Program-made: the position numbers and the translations under genes
In this document: positions 48,263 through 59,697 of the stretch, in pieces
Numbering within the stretch: the stretch's first letter is position 1
Layout: every line of letters starts with the position of its first letter
Assembly: GCF_008831285.2 (NCBI RefSeq)
Contig: NC_045146.1
Location: 22,337,703 to 22,401,702 of the forward strand
Reading direction: 5' to 3'
From: Nymphaea colorata
Taxonomy: Eukaryota; Streptophyta; Magnoliopsida; Nymphaeales; Nymphaeaceae
Length of the DNA: 64,000 bases
The notes under the pieces: model-generated
The model's database searches: none
Seen by the model: only the letters and a program-made list of their open reading frames with translations
What the model was told of the DNA's origin: nothing

Positions 48263-51200
48263 CCGTCCCCATACATATGATATGTTTGTGTTGATGTATG
48301 TTTAATGAGGTTCTAGACAAGCTAGCTCATCGATAAGGCGCAGGAGTGAACTTTATTAATGATGTTGCGGATAAGAACGAAGAAAGGTAAAACACATGAC
48401 TGCTATTTCTAGACATAGTTGGCATATCTTGTCTAATCATTAGATCAGTCATGTGGTGCTGACACGCTCTTGCTAGGCTTTTTATTTATCGGGTAAATTA
48501 TACCAAACCCAAAATTGAACCCAAAAAAATGACACTGGTCAGCCTCCCTTAGTTTTTTGTCACTATTCGACCAGTTATGTTATGTTCCATGTTCAATTCT
48601 TAAACTATATACACTTGATTAATTTAAAGCTTCCAAATTAAACCAACCCTCAGATTTCAATTTCATATGAAATCATAAAACCTGCCAGTAGATTTTACAA
48701 GAACTTGAACACGTCTCACGACTATGGAGGTAGGGAATGAGTGGGTTTGAGGGTTTTAGGCCTCTGGTGAGCGAAAAAGTTTCGAAGGTATCCACCACAA
48801 TGAAGTAGATAAAGAAAAACATGTACTTTCAAAAGTGAAATAGATAAAGAAAGCATGTACTTTCAAAAGTCGGCAACTCTGACATTTTTATTTTCCGATA
48901 ACGAAGGCTGAGCCCTGGCCATCAACTCATGCCGACACATTATTACGATCGGTAGACAAAATTTACCGTCGTTAGATCTCGTATTTTAATGAAAAAACTG
49001 TTCAGGGAAGCTTTAGAATCGCAACTAAATAGCCAAAAAAGGGATATTGAAGTTCTTTTTAATTTGGACCTGGGCAGCTTGTCACTTCAGTGGCAGACTA
49101 GCACTATAAAAAGAGAGCTATATATAAATGCCGGAAAAAGAGAGCGTCAATAATGTCAGTGAAGCAGAGAAAGTAATTCCGCCAGTGAAGCATGTATCAC
49201 TAAAATTTCTCTCGAAGCATCAGTAAGAATCAAAAAGAGTGCGGTACCCTTTTTTGATGTTCTATGAAGCGTCTACCAACACACTAAATTACCAATTCCC
49301 AAGAGGTTGACATAATACATTAATTACTAACATCCTTGCATGTCAGAAATCAGCTGAACACATGACGCAAGTCCTCCACTTATTCCATGTCTGCTCGATC
49401 TTTTTCTAATGCCATGCTATATCACCAGTAAAGGCTTATCATCACCAATCTTTATTCAAATGTCAGTGATAGCTTGGCTGACATGATTTTTATTGACATT
49501 CTTCATGGCGTTAGAAGGAACGTCAGTAATTTTTTACTCATGTTTCTCTAAGATTTACTCACATTATTTTCACATCACAAAAATCTCTTTTCTTTTTTTT
49601 TCTGTAGTGTAAATTTTTAGTTGAGAGGCAAATATAAGAGCTTTGGACTGGGCCTAGGAGGCAGCTTGTATTACTAGTTGTAGCTTAATTATGCAAATGA
49701 GGGAGTCCATGTGACTAGCTACCCTAACATGCGCATCCCTAGCTCTACCACTACATCGCTTAGGGGTTATTTAGTGGCAACGACGTTTTAATCTTTACAC
49801 ATGTTTTGTGAATGTAACTAAAGATTGGGGTAGATTCGTTAAACACTTATTCTAGCACTCCATGAATACGATGGGATGCTTACATAGTGTTGCTACTGCC
49901 AAACGATCTCTCAATGTCCATGATATGCTTGCATGATCGGTACAGGGACTGCCAAGGAAGCGGAAAACGTTTTCCTCCGTCAATTTCTGAAATCTGATTA
50001 AAGGCTAAGAAAGAAGAATAATACTAAGCTGCAAATTATAGGGAAAAAATGGGATGATATTGTGTGGCAAAATCCAGATTCAAATCTCACTCTACTTTTC
50101 CACATCCAAAGATTCCTCTACACCCAATTAAAGAGAAGGGAGCTGGACAACCCACTTCACTACAATAGGAACCGTTTAGGGCACTTCATTTGTGGGTCCA
50201 TGCCTAAGAATAACCCTTAAAGGACTCCAAACAAAAGGCCCCTTAAAGAGCACCAAAACAAAAGACAAGTTTGGCTTATATTATACAAAAGAATGAATAG
50301 TACATGCACCAAATGCGCCACATAACAGGAAGCCCTTTAGAATAATATTGAGACATGACATTCCACAAGATGGCAGCATCAATGATGCATGGTCCTTTGA
50401 AACACCCCAAGGTGTCACTCTCTCCATGGAAAATGGACAAACAGCTCCTTGCTGGCTCCCTCATCTCCCCTCTCAACTCAATCCATGAGTTTGTGGAGCG
50501 GCATCTAGTGATATAGCAGTGCTTCTTCTCAACTTTCAGTTTTTCTTTCAATTTGAATCAATGGCAGGGATTAGTTGGAAGAGTGAAGTGCATGGCACAT
50601 GGAGAGTTGCCAGACAAAAATGGCAGGAAACGACTTCTGTGTATGAAGAGATTTTGATTGTTATGAGTGGAAATTTTGGGGTCGTGTCTAAGTTTTCAGC
50701 TTGGTGTTAATGGAAACTGGTTAGGCATTTGCCGGGCATGTGCTCAGGGGTATAGGACATTTAGTAAACTTTTCACAAGGTTTATAGATTGAAATTTGAT
50801 TTTATGAACCCAGAGAGTTTTTTGGCCGATCGATTCTTTGCATAGTAGAACTCCTCTGTTTGCGTGAAATGGAGAAGTTTTTAGGAATTCGGTTGCTCTT
50901 AAAGTAAGTCGCAAGTTTGTTACTTGGACGGCAACAGATGCACTGTTTCTGTTTCGGATATTTTTCTTGTTTCATCTCTCATTGCGCGGGGAAGAAGCTT
51001 CGGATAGAAAATCTTCAACGTCGACGAACACCTAATCAATAATCAGAACCGAGAGCATTAAATCCTCGGAGAGAAAACAGCAAGAATTATACATGAAAGA
51101 ACATTGGAGAGGATTCAAAATCAAAAGTAAATCACAAATAAGGGCAAAGTCCGGTAGTCTACATTCGAAACAAAAGCACAGAGGCTGGGCAGTCAAAAGA

Positions 51201-51719
51201 AAAAAAAAAAATCAACCTCAGATTAAGAAATCAGATCAGATTCAAACTAAAGAAATGATATTCGATCAGAGTAGAATTTAGCTTTAAACAAAGTCCTAAC
51301 GCTTTTACATTCTGAAAATCGGCCAGATATGGTTCGAAATTCAGATTCGGATCCACAAAAGTCAGATTCAGATCAGATTCAAATTGTGAAACCAAGTTTC
51401 AGATTCAGATGCAACTTTCTTCGTTCTTATTCAAATCTGAATATGTACTGAATATGAGAAAAAATGGATTATAGTTAAGTATGCAATTATTTGACACCCT
51501 ACAAATGGATTCAGATTCAAAAGCAAAACGAAACAGAGTTGAAGAGAGAGAAGGAGATGCTGACAACATCATCCAGCAAAGGGTGGGATAAATGTGCCTC
51601 ATCTTCAGCTGGAGTGCTGCAAATTGGCAAACCGCTTTCTAGAAAAGCCAAAGGTAAACTTGTCATGTTCGCAACCTAACTCTTGTTTCACTCCAATTAT
51701 ATTGAAGGTGGTGAGTGTA

Positions 51720-51720
<1 letters not shown>
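48262..51720. other. Gene-free intergenic region
   Basis: No domain-bearing frame. A 33-base near-duplication lies at 48805-48837 and 48841-48870 (units around AGATAAAGAAA...CATGTACTTTCAAAAGT). A possible miniature CACTA-type element lies at about 49102-49609. GATTCAGATT-rich stretches occur at 51300-51420. Confidence 0.4.
49102..49609. mobile_element. Possible CACTA-like miniature element
   Basis: The left end is CACTATAAAAAGAGAG and the right end in complement is CACTACAGAAAAAAAAAG. Flanking triplets TAG and TAA match at two of three bases. Short GTCAGTGA motifs recur inside, as subterminal repeats do in this superfamily. This is weak evidence. Confidence 0.3.

Positions 51721-51721
<1 letters not shown>

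Positions 51722-51783
<62 letters not shown>
51722..51783. repeat. Long uninterrupted (AT)n tract, about 60 bases
   Basis: A pure AT dinucleotide run, the second of two long ones within 3.6 kb. Confidence 0.95.
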
Positions 51784-51786
<3 letters not shown>

Positions 51787-54700
51787 CTAGATATACAGGG
51801 CATCAATGGACTAGAGAAGAGAGGTCCTTTAGATATATAACTAGTGGCATCAATGAACTAGCTGTCTTTTCCAATGCAAAGTTGTGTGAAGAGAACCCAC
51901 CAAAGTTTTTGGAACAGGTCGGAGTTGACAACCGAAGGGACTACACATTTATCATCCCATGCATGCTGCATCTGCTTGTCCCCGTTCGTTCGGATAAGCT
52001 TCAAGTGCCTCCTCCTCGTCTCCCGTCACCCCTCGACAAAGTCAGTATCCCCATTCTTTCCCTTCAATTAATTTGTGGTGCCAAACGACGACCGGCGCCT
52101 AGAGGCATGACTAGCTACGACACTTAAAAAGACCTCTTACAGCCTAAAATGCTAATTCACATGCAATATCACTTTGAGGGATATAGTGTAATTGGTAAGG
52201 TTGGTGAGTTCATAAAGTTGAATCGTCAGTTTGATTTTCTGATAGTTTGATTTTCTGATAGGTGCTGTTGGTTTGATTCTCATAGGTGCTACTTTACTTC
52301 TTTAAACTATAAATGATTACAAACATTACTTTAACGTTGATTGGAGCAACCATAAAATCATCCAAATCTCAAAGCAACTTTGGACCCAAAAATGGGAAAA
52401 AGAGAGGAAAAGATAACAGTCTTAACCTCTCACAAACTTTCTATAGAGTCATCCACTGGCATATTTAAAGGTAAAAAGTAAGCCATCGAACCATTTTCGA
52501 AGGAAGATAGGTGGCGCTTTTGCCCTAGACAGACAGCTCTCTAAAGATATATGTTCAAAATTCACCGTTGTAAAAGTGGAGGGTAGACAGGATCAAGATA
52601 TATCACAGCAAATGATTTAAGAATATCTGATTTGTTAGTAAGATTACACGTCAAATCCACGTGCCTTGCTAGTCAGATTTTGGCTTTAACGAAGACAACC
52701 TGCACGGTGTAGATGAAGACCTCCACCAGGCATTTAGTAGAATATGGGATGAAAGAGACTTCTATGAATAGTGTCACCCTGGTCTCCTGGTTGGTAACAT
52801 TACTAACATATGGACATAACTCAAACTGATAAGTTCTCGCCTTTTTAGAAAGAGAGATTAGTTTAGTCCCTAAAATGTCTGAATCCGTCTTGTTAAATAT
52901 TAACCAATGGTCAGTTATTTTTGTTCTCATTCATGGAGGACGAAACTCTATTTGTTAATTTTTTTAGTATTAAATGTCTTTTCATGAATAAAGAATGCAT
53001 CCATAAAGCGTGAGATGTTACAGGCAATTGAAACAATATTGGGTGTTACTGTTGCCAACAGCATTTTAGATAGGGTTTGATAACTCGAATTCCCCATTAA
53101 CGGGCATGGCTGGAACCCGGCGCTATTCATTCAAGTAACTCCGACCAGCTGGACCCACCCGGATTTGGTGGTGGTTGTGGGTCCAGGCTAATTGTGCAGG
53201 GCCCTTCACTCAGAAATTTAGTTTTGTATCAAAGATTATGAGGAATCTTTAAGAAGGTCATTGATGAAAAGATTATCCTGATTCTTAACCTTTTTAAGGT
53301 TGGAACTGAAACTGCTAAAAAAAAGATTGAAATCTGTTGAACCAGGGGCCCGAGTATAGGAGTGAATCAGATTGTTATAGTGGCATATCTGGTTGGCTTG
53401 AGTATTGTGCTAAAGAATCATTTTTAATTTAAAATGTTATTCATCTAGGTAGTAAAAAGTATACGTTTAGAAGCAGCCGTAAACTTTTAAGTTTTAAAGA
53501 GGGTAGGATTTTATGAACTGTATCAAATGATAAAAAGACCGGTAGGCGGCAGGAGGTGAGTCGCTCATTTTCGTTTATTTTGAGCTTGCCCGAGTGCCAC
53601 ATCCTCTGTCAAACAGCGGATATCTTGTCCGGTCTTCGTCGGTCAAAAGCAAGCAAATAGCTTTTTCCATTCCTTTTTTTTTTTTCTTTTTTCCCCTTTA
53701 GCCTTGATAATTACATTCCACCTTCCGACCAATATACAAAAAAAGATGTCGTCAATGATGAAGGTGGACAAATCCAGGAGGCCGGATCATGGTATAATAA
53801 TACAAACCCCACCAATGTGTCCCAAAGGCGGTTGGCTTCACCACCACTCCAGTGAAAACAATCAAGCCAAGCTCGTGAATCTTCGGTCTCAAACACGGGA
53901 TATCGTTCGTATGACATTGATGGTGCCATCCCAACGCGTTTAATCTTAGGGTTTATAAATAAGAGCAGGCCAGGCAAGGCTCTGTCAGGACTTCTCCCGT
54001 TCTCCACTCATCCCCAAAGTCACACTTAGGCTTGCAAAAAAACTGATGTAAATGTTGTTTCCCTGTCCCGACCCTGTGTATACAACTCGCTACATCTACC
54101 AGCTAATCCCTCTCCGTCTCTTTCTTTTAAACAAGATTAAAAAAAGCAGTGCGAAGCCTGCAGTAATTAAGTTCATACAACAAACATGCACCAAAGAAAC
54201 ATTGGAGCATCTTGGGTATTTTCTGAAAATGGAACGGAAGTTTTGGAGTTGCATACACAGCATCATATCGCATAAGTACAAGTCCCTGCGAGTGGCTGGT
54301 AGAAAGCTAGTCTTTGACTCGATTCTCACAGGCATCAATAGACTCCACAAGACATACGGGGCAAAAACCCTCAAGGCCAAAAGGAAGGATGGGGAGGGAA
54401 TCTTTGGCTTCTAGTTTGTCATCTGAACAACGCTTTGGTGGGATCTACACCCAAGGCAATGAATTGGACGGATGGAACTCGTGCAGTCGTGTTTGCTAAA
54501 AAGACAAACCTCTCTCTCTGCACAGGAACCCCTTTGAATGGATGTGGAGAAGTAGGTTGTACCGACGTCCTGTTCCTTTCTGTGACCCCCGCGGCCCACA
54601 TTCTTCCTCCTTGTTTTTCTCTTTATTTTGCCTTCTCTACTTTGTTGTTTTCTCTGCTATTTTGTGGGTCTCCTGTCTCGAAGTCGGCCATTCGTTATCT

Positions 54701-56560
54701 CGTTTCGCTGTTCTCAGGCGAAAATTTTGGACCTCTACTTGGTTAATTATTTCTTGGCAGAAGCAGCTTTCGTTTCCTATTTTTCCTGACCATGAAATAT
54801 CCTGATTTTTAATGTTCTAGAAAGTGCAAATTCTTGTTTGTCTATGTCCGGGACAGGTTCTATCCCAACATGACGTGATGTCCCCAAATTGCCATTACCT
54901 TTACTTTTATCCCCTGCAGCAGCCATAAAACGGGACACAAAAACTTCAGTATTCCTCTTGCTTTCATTTTTTCCCATCTTTTAAGCAGATTTAAAGAAAA
55001 TTTCTGACTGCCAACGTTGATTGGCTGCTTCTACCTGGCAAACAGCTTGAGGTTTCACTGCTTCTTAAAGAGTAACAATCTTCAACGTTATGGCAACCAA
55101 GAGTGACTGTAATATAATGAGCTTCAAAACCATGATGGCTTATCAGCTTGATTATCAAGTTAATTACATCTAGAATGACATAAGCAGAAATCTTGTATTT
55201 ACTTGTAAATGTTATTTATAGAGCTTTTCATGTTTTCCGATAATTTTTATATAATCCTGGTTTGAGTCCGAACCAGTAGAAGAAAGCACTAAATGACTGT
55301 CCAACGTAGATTTGGACACCATCGTGGACAAAGACCTTTAATTAATTTGGAAAAAGACCTGACCTTAGCACTTGCTCGGTTTCGAACCTCGTTGTCAATC
55401 CCTCAATCATTCTCAAACCGATCGACCAATTAAGGCAAGTTCTTGCTACTTGCACACCTGGAGCCTTTTATAATATTTGATCCCGCACTTGTTGTCTCCA
55501 TGATAATGAAAGCGGGTTACACATCACCATTATCCGATTCTTTTCAACTTTTCTGGATTTCTTGGTGTACAGTTTCTCACTTTTTTGGATTAGCGAGAGA
55601 TAAGATCATACTTTTTGGTTGAGCTGGAGGTGAGATTTTGAGAGAGAAGCTTCCATCCAACCCTTCTCTATATGAAATGTAGGACCTGGGTGCCGCCCAA
55701 TTAACACGTTAGCGACTCCTTTTTTGCAGTACAAATGATTGATGATGCCCCTAAGATTCAAAACGAAAACGGGCGTATAGTAACTTCTACCTTAACTATT
55801 GTACCAACTCCCTCGTGAACTAGATAACATCATACTCTTAATGTGTAATTAGATGATGATCTCGATTAACTCGATGGAACTTCACACATGACCCAGTAAA
55901 TGGACAACCCTAATTCATTCAGATTAGTGAGTTTGCCAGGACGTTAATGGTTCGGATTAGGTTATGATAGCTATTGATTTGACTCATAATAAGCTTCAAA
56001 GTACATACAATAATATTAAACTGTATTTATTATAGTTTAGGTGTCCCTACAAATCAGATATCAATGAGACTCAAGGAAAATTTTTACCATCTTTCTCCCC
56101 TCTAAAATCTAGATGTAGTTGATACGTTTGAACCGTTGGCATCTTAGGCAAGCAGCCTGCAATATAAGTCTGGAAATGTTCGTGTCACCGTTGTGATATT
56201 AATCACAACACCAGGCTGCTTTTTTCGCGTAAATTTGAAAACAATTTGAGGGTGCTTGAGTAATGATGCTCTCCATTTTGTTTTTTTCCGTCGTCTTTTC
56301 TCCTTCCTCGCCGCTAAAAAGAAAAATAATAATACTAATGAACGTGAAACAAAAAAAAAAAAAGAAAAATTGAAGACTGAAAAAGGTCCTCCAAGTATCA
56401 GAACGCCTCGTGCAAGTTGTTGGATATCCCGCGAATATCCTGAAATTCCTTGTTTTAAAATGTAATGAAATCTTGTTCTTTTGTGAAAAATCCCGTTTGG
56501 GAGTTTCCCGTAAACCACGGAAAGCTCTCTTCCAGACGGCCACGATCCACGAGCTCCAAG
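51784..56560. other. Gene-free intergenic region
   Basis: No recognised coding domain on either strand. It contains the SINE-like segment at 52170-52330, a T-rich tract near 53680 and the promoter of the SPX-MFS gene at its right end. Open frames of 80-170 codons occur but show no family features. Confidence 0.4.
52170..52330 (+). repeat. SINE-like tRNA-derived repeat
   Basis: It has an A-box-like GATATAGTGTAATTGGTAAGG and a B-box-like CAGTTTGATTTTC. An internal duplication of TTTGATTTTCTGATAG follows, then a tail with GGTGCTACTTTACTTCTTTAAACTATAAATG that matches the tail at about 35735-35770. Confidence 0.45.
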
Positions 56561-56564
56561 ATCG

Positions 56565-56573
56565 TATATATAT
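56565..56573 (+). promoter_or_regulatory. Candidate TATA box of the SPX-MFS gene
   Basis: TATATATAT lies about 280 bases before the small upstream ORFs. A (CT)n tract at about 56686-56700 follows in the expected leader, as is common just downstream of plant transcription starts. Confidence 0.4.
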
Positions 56574-56848
56574 GTACATGTGCAAGGCCTCACATGATAC
56601 TGATGCCATATAACGTGGACTGCTAGCCTCAGTCTCTGAGCGCCATTTCCCCGCACTACAAGAGATCTCGTTTCTCAGGAAGCTTACTCTCTCTCTCTCG
56701 CTGAGAATCTGAAGAGGCAGGAGAGTTGTCCGGGCTTCGGGTGAGAGCGCTAGAGCAGACTCCGTCGTCAGGTGCAGGGGAGGAAATCGTTCTTCTCTTT
56801 GGAGTTCCGATCGCGCCTCTTCCTCTTGCCCAGAGAGATTGAAGCCCT

Positions 56849-56908
56849 ATGAGTTCGTCGACATATCTTGCATGGCGCCGGTTTCTCTCGTCCTCTTCCT
56901 TCTCGTGA
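56849..56908 (+). other. Upstream ORF 1 in the SPX-MFS leader, 19 codons
   Basis: An ATG at 56849 opens a short Ser-rich frame ending at TGA 56906-56908, inside the predicted leader exon. It would be met by scanning ribosomes before the second uORF and the main start. Confidence 0.4.
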
Positions 56909-59697
56909 ACGGAGGGAGCTCCTCGTCTTGTTTTGTTCCTGCTGGAGATTCCGGAACTGCGGTGAGTGTCGGTCTCCCGGGTGAATTCTTGAGGCGTGAT
57001 GCTTTAGTTTTGGATAGAACGAGCGAATCTCGAGTTGAAGGCCCTAAGCGTTTCGTTCGGCGTCTGTTTTTCCGAATCTGAACGTTCTGTTTTCTGATCT
57101 TTTTGGTTTTCGGCGATGGGACGAGATTTCGAACTTTTCGGTCTTTTGAGAAGTTGTTCTAACTTGTTAATCTTTTGATTTCGTTGAATCGATTACTTTT
57201 CCGCGGGAAAGGAAATTTTAGACTTGGAAGATCTTGTAGGATTCAGTCCGAATCTCATTCTCGTCGTACATGGCTTTGGTTCTTCTGCATGCTGATTCTT
57301 TGATGCACTTTGCGTCATTCATCATGCACATTTCTGTTCAAGCTTGCTTCATGAATAAAATCAGTGAAGCTAATATTAAAAACATATCTCCTGAACCACG
57401 GGAATTTCTGGAATGATGAAAAATTCCACGCTTCCAATTTCTTCTGATCCTAAGAACATGGTTTCAGTTCCAGTTTTAGCGGAAAGGTCCAGAGACCTCA
57501 TTCCGCTTCAGATGTTCGAACTATCCTTTTGCGATACTCTTCCAGCGGCAACGGAATATGCTTTGATGCTCGCGTTTGACAACTGACGTCCTTGAGAAAA
57601 CCTGAAAACCGGAACCAGTTCTCTGTTGTTCGTTGGGATCTACTCTGTTATTTTCTTCCATTTCACGTGAATTACGCCTAACTCTGTCCGCTGTTTCCAT
57701 TAGTGTCCTACTGTCTTCTCTGTACTAGTGTGCTAACTGGTTTTGCTCGTTTTTTTGGGCTTGGGAGGTTGCGTTATTGCTTCCAGTTTTTTGTCTCATT
57801 GGTTGACGCTCTGCAACCCGATCTTTTGTCTCCTCTTTTGATGGATATTTCTTCCTGTACATAGTATATTTTCGCAATAAAGAGCAGGGAGCTCATCCCG
57901 CAGCAACCTTTTCCTTGGTTGTCCGTTGCCTTCGCCAAATGTGGAGGCATTCTATTGAAGAAAAAAAGCCAGTGAACCCTTCATCTTAAAGAAGTCTGAA
58001 AATTTTATTTGGATCTTAGCCAATTTCCAAAAATTCCAAAAGAATTTCAGTACAATAATGGTTTATAGACATTATTTTCTTGTGGATATAAGACACTTGC
58101 TAATTGACATCCAGAGAGATTCTTTTGTCATCCTCTGTTTGCTGTACATTTGGATTTGTTTAGCGTTAATGAACCTTTTTCAGATTGGAGAAATCGTTCT
58201 TGGAAAGTTGTGTGGGACTATTGCAAGTGCTTTCTCGTTCGTGGGTGCTCATTCTGCCATGTTGCTTCCGAATTGATATTAAAAGTCTAATTATTGCAAG
58301 GTCAGAATCTGAATTTGCTCTGGCATCGGTGACCTTCAATTTAAGATGTTCAGCTTAAATATGACATTTTCAGCAGTTTTTTCTCCTTTTTTCTTTTTCC
58401 AGATCATACAATGCTTTGAGCTGATTTGTTGGGGATACGCTAAAGCAACCAGAGATTGATAAAAGAAGCTTGTTGATGATCATCTAAAAGTAAGGGGCTC
58501 TGTAGCTCAGCGTTACACAAGCAACAGGCGTTCGTATCAGCACAAACTGAACGAGTGAACAATTTATCCCTCAGGTTTTCAATGTAAATTTGATACTGGA
58601 ATCTACGCTCATGCACTATAGTATTTTCCTCGTGGTTTCAACGATATACCTATTGCTTCGTCCGACTCTTCCAGTTTTTTGTTGTCAAATGACTTTTAGT
58701 GCGGTTGAACGCCTTAGGTCTTACAGATACGGGAGCCTATGGATCAACTCGGTTATTCAAAACCAGATCAAACGCCTTAGGTCTTACAGATACGGGAGCC
58801 TATGGATCAACTCGGTTATTCAAAACCAGATCAAACATCCCATCAATCTCAGAGATGACAGAAAACTGTCGTTCTCAGGCTTGTTCATGCAAGGGCACCC
58901 AGTGGTGCTGCTCCCATTTTTTTGTGTGGGGAACTATCTCCGTGTTAAAAGGACGAGATGAAGCTTAATTAAGCTATAATCATTTTTCTCTGACATGGCA
59001 TGTGCTGCAGCTGTCCGAATTTAGGCACTAACAGAGTAACAGGCAACTTTTTGGATTTGATGCTTATACGGTCTCCTTTCTTTCCATGCATTCGTTTAAG
59101 ACCCCAGATTGGAGTCGCCAAAATCAATGCTTATAACGTCTCGCCAAGACGTCCACTGTCATCGTGCACATGAGGTCGCTTGACCGTACGCATTTATTGG
59201 TAATAGTTTCATGTATTCCTGAATCTTGAATGCTTGACTGCTTGAGAAGTTGCATAGGTATCAACTGGAAGTGGAGTGATATATGCAGCAGAGGGCACTC
59301 AGCGACTCATCATCTATTGTCATTGTTCATTTTTTTACGACATGAAGAAACAAAAAGCTCTGCCCCACATCTTAGTGTCCAAAGACAGGAGGGGTGAAGG
59401 GAGGTTCATTCTGGTGTCCCCTTCAGTCAGAATTGGGCCTGACTATCACTAGCCAATATAATAATGATTTCTCTCGTGCCTTTTCCATGTTCATGTTTCG
59501 ATATCGTGGTGCCGAGGGTGTCTGTTCTTTGTAATTGCTGTGCCTATTGTCCATCTTGATGAAAAACGCTTCTGCCAGAAACTTTTGCAATAACACTACA
59601 ATCGACTTAGTTGCCAAGTGTTACTTGAACATTTATTATGTCTTGTGCTTGTTGCATGCAGTTCATCCTTTTCCAACAAAATGGTAGCTTTTGGTAA
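56872..59697 (+). other. Upstream ORF 2, spliced, overlapping the SPX-MFS start codon
   Basis: An ATG at 56872 gives MAPVSLVLFLLVNGG and stays open to the donor at 56961 (30 codons). If spliced directly to 59662 it continues [11 protein letters not shown] and stops at 59695-59697, past the main ATG at 59681 and in another frame. This depends on the inferred leader splicing. Confidence 0.35.
58708..58833. repeat. Perfect tandem duplication, 63-base unit
   Basis: The unit starting AACGCCTTAGGTCTTACAG and ending AAAACCAGATC occurs at 58708-58770 and 58771-58833 without visible differences. It lies in the SPX-MFS leader intron and is probably a recent duplication. Confidence 0.9.

Larger units (their letters stand above)
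56600..59661 (+). other. 5' leader exon and long leader intron of the SPX-MFS gene
   Basis: A probable untranslated exon ends at 56961 (GCG|GTGAGT). The leader intron of about 2.7 kb ends at GTTGCATGCAG just before 59662. Additional leader exons cannot be excluded. The intron contains a 63-base tandem duplication at 58708-58833 and no coding domain. Confidence 0.5.

Noticed and set aside
48090..48320. Tyr/Ile repeat proteins over the AT tract
   Set aside because: These are low-complexity translations of the (AT)n microsatellite.
39160..49609. One 10 kb CACTA transposon spanning both CACTA-like ends
   Set aside because: The two ends differ after CACTAC, the flanking triplets do not match, and the span includes the Harbinger element and the LysM gene.
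56144..56656. 170-codon minus-strand open frame
   Set aside because: It overlaps the predicted SPX-MFS promoter, and its sequence is low-complexity with no domain.
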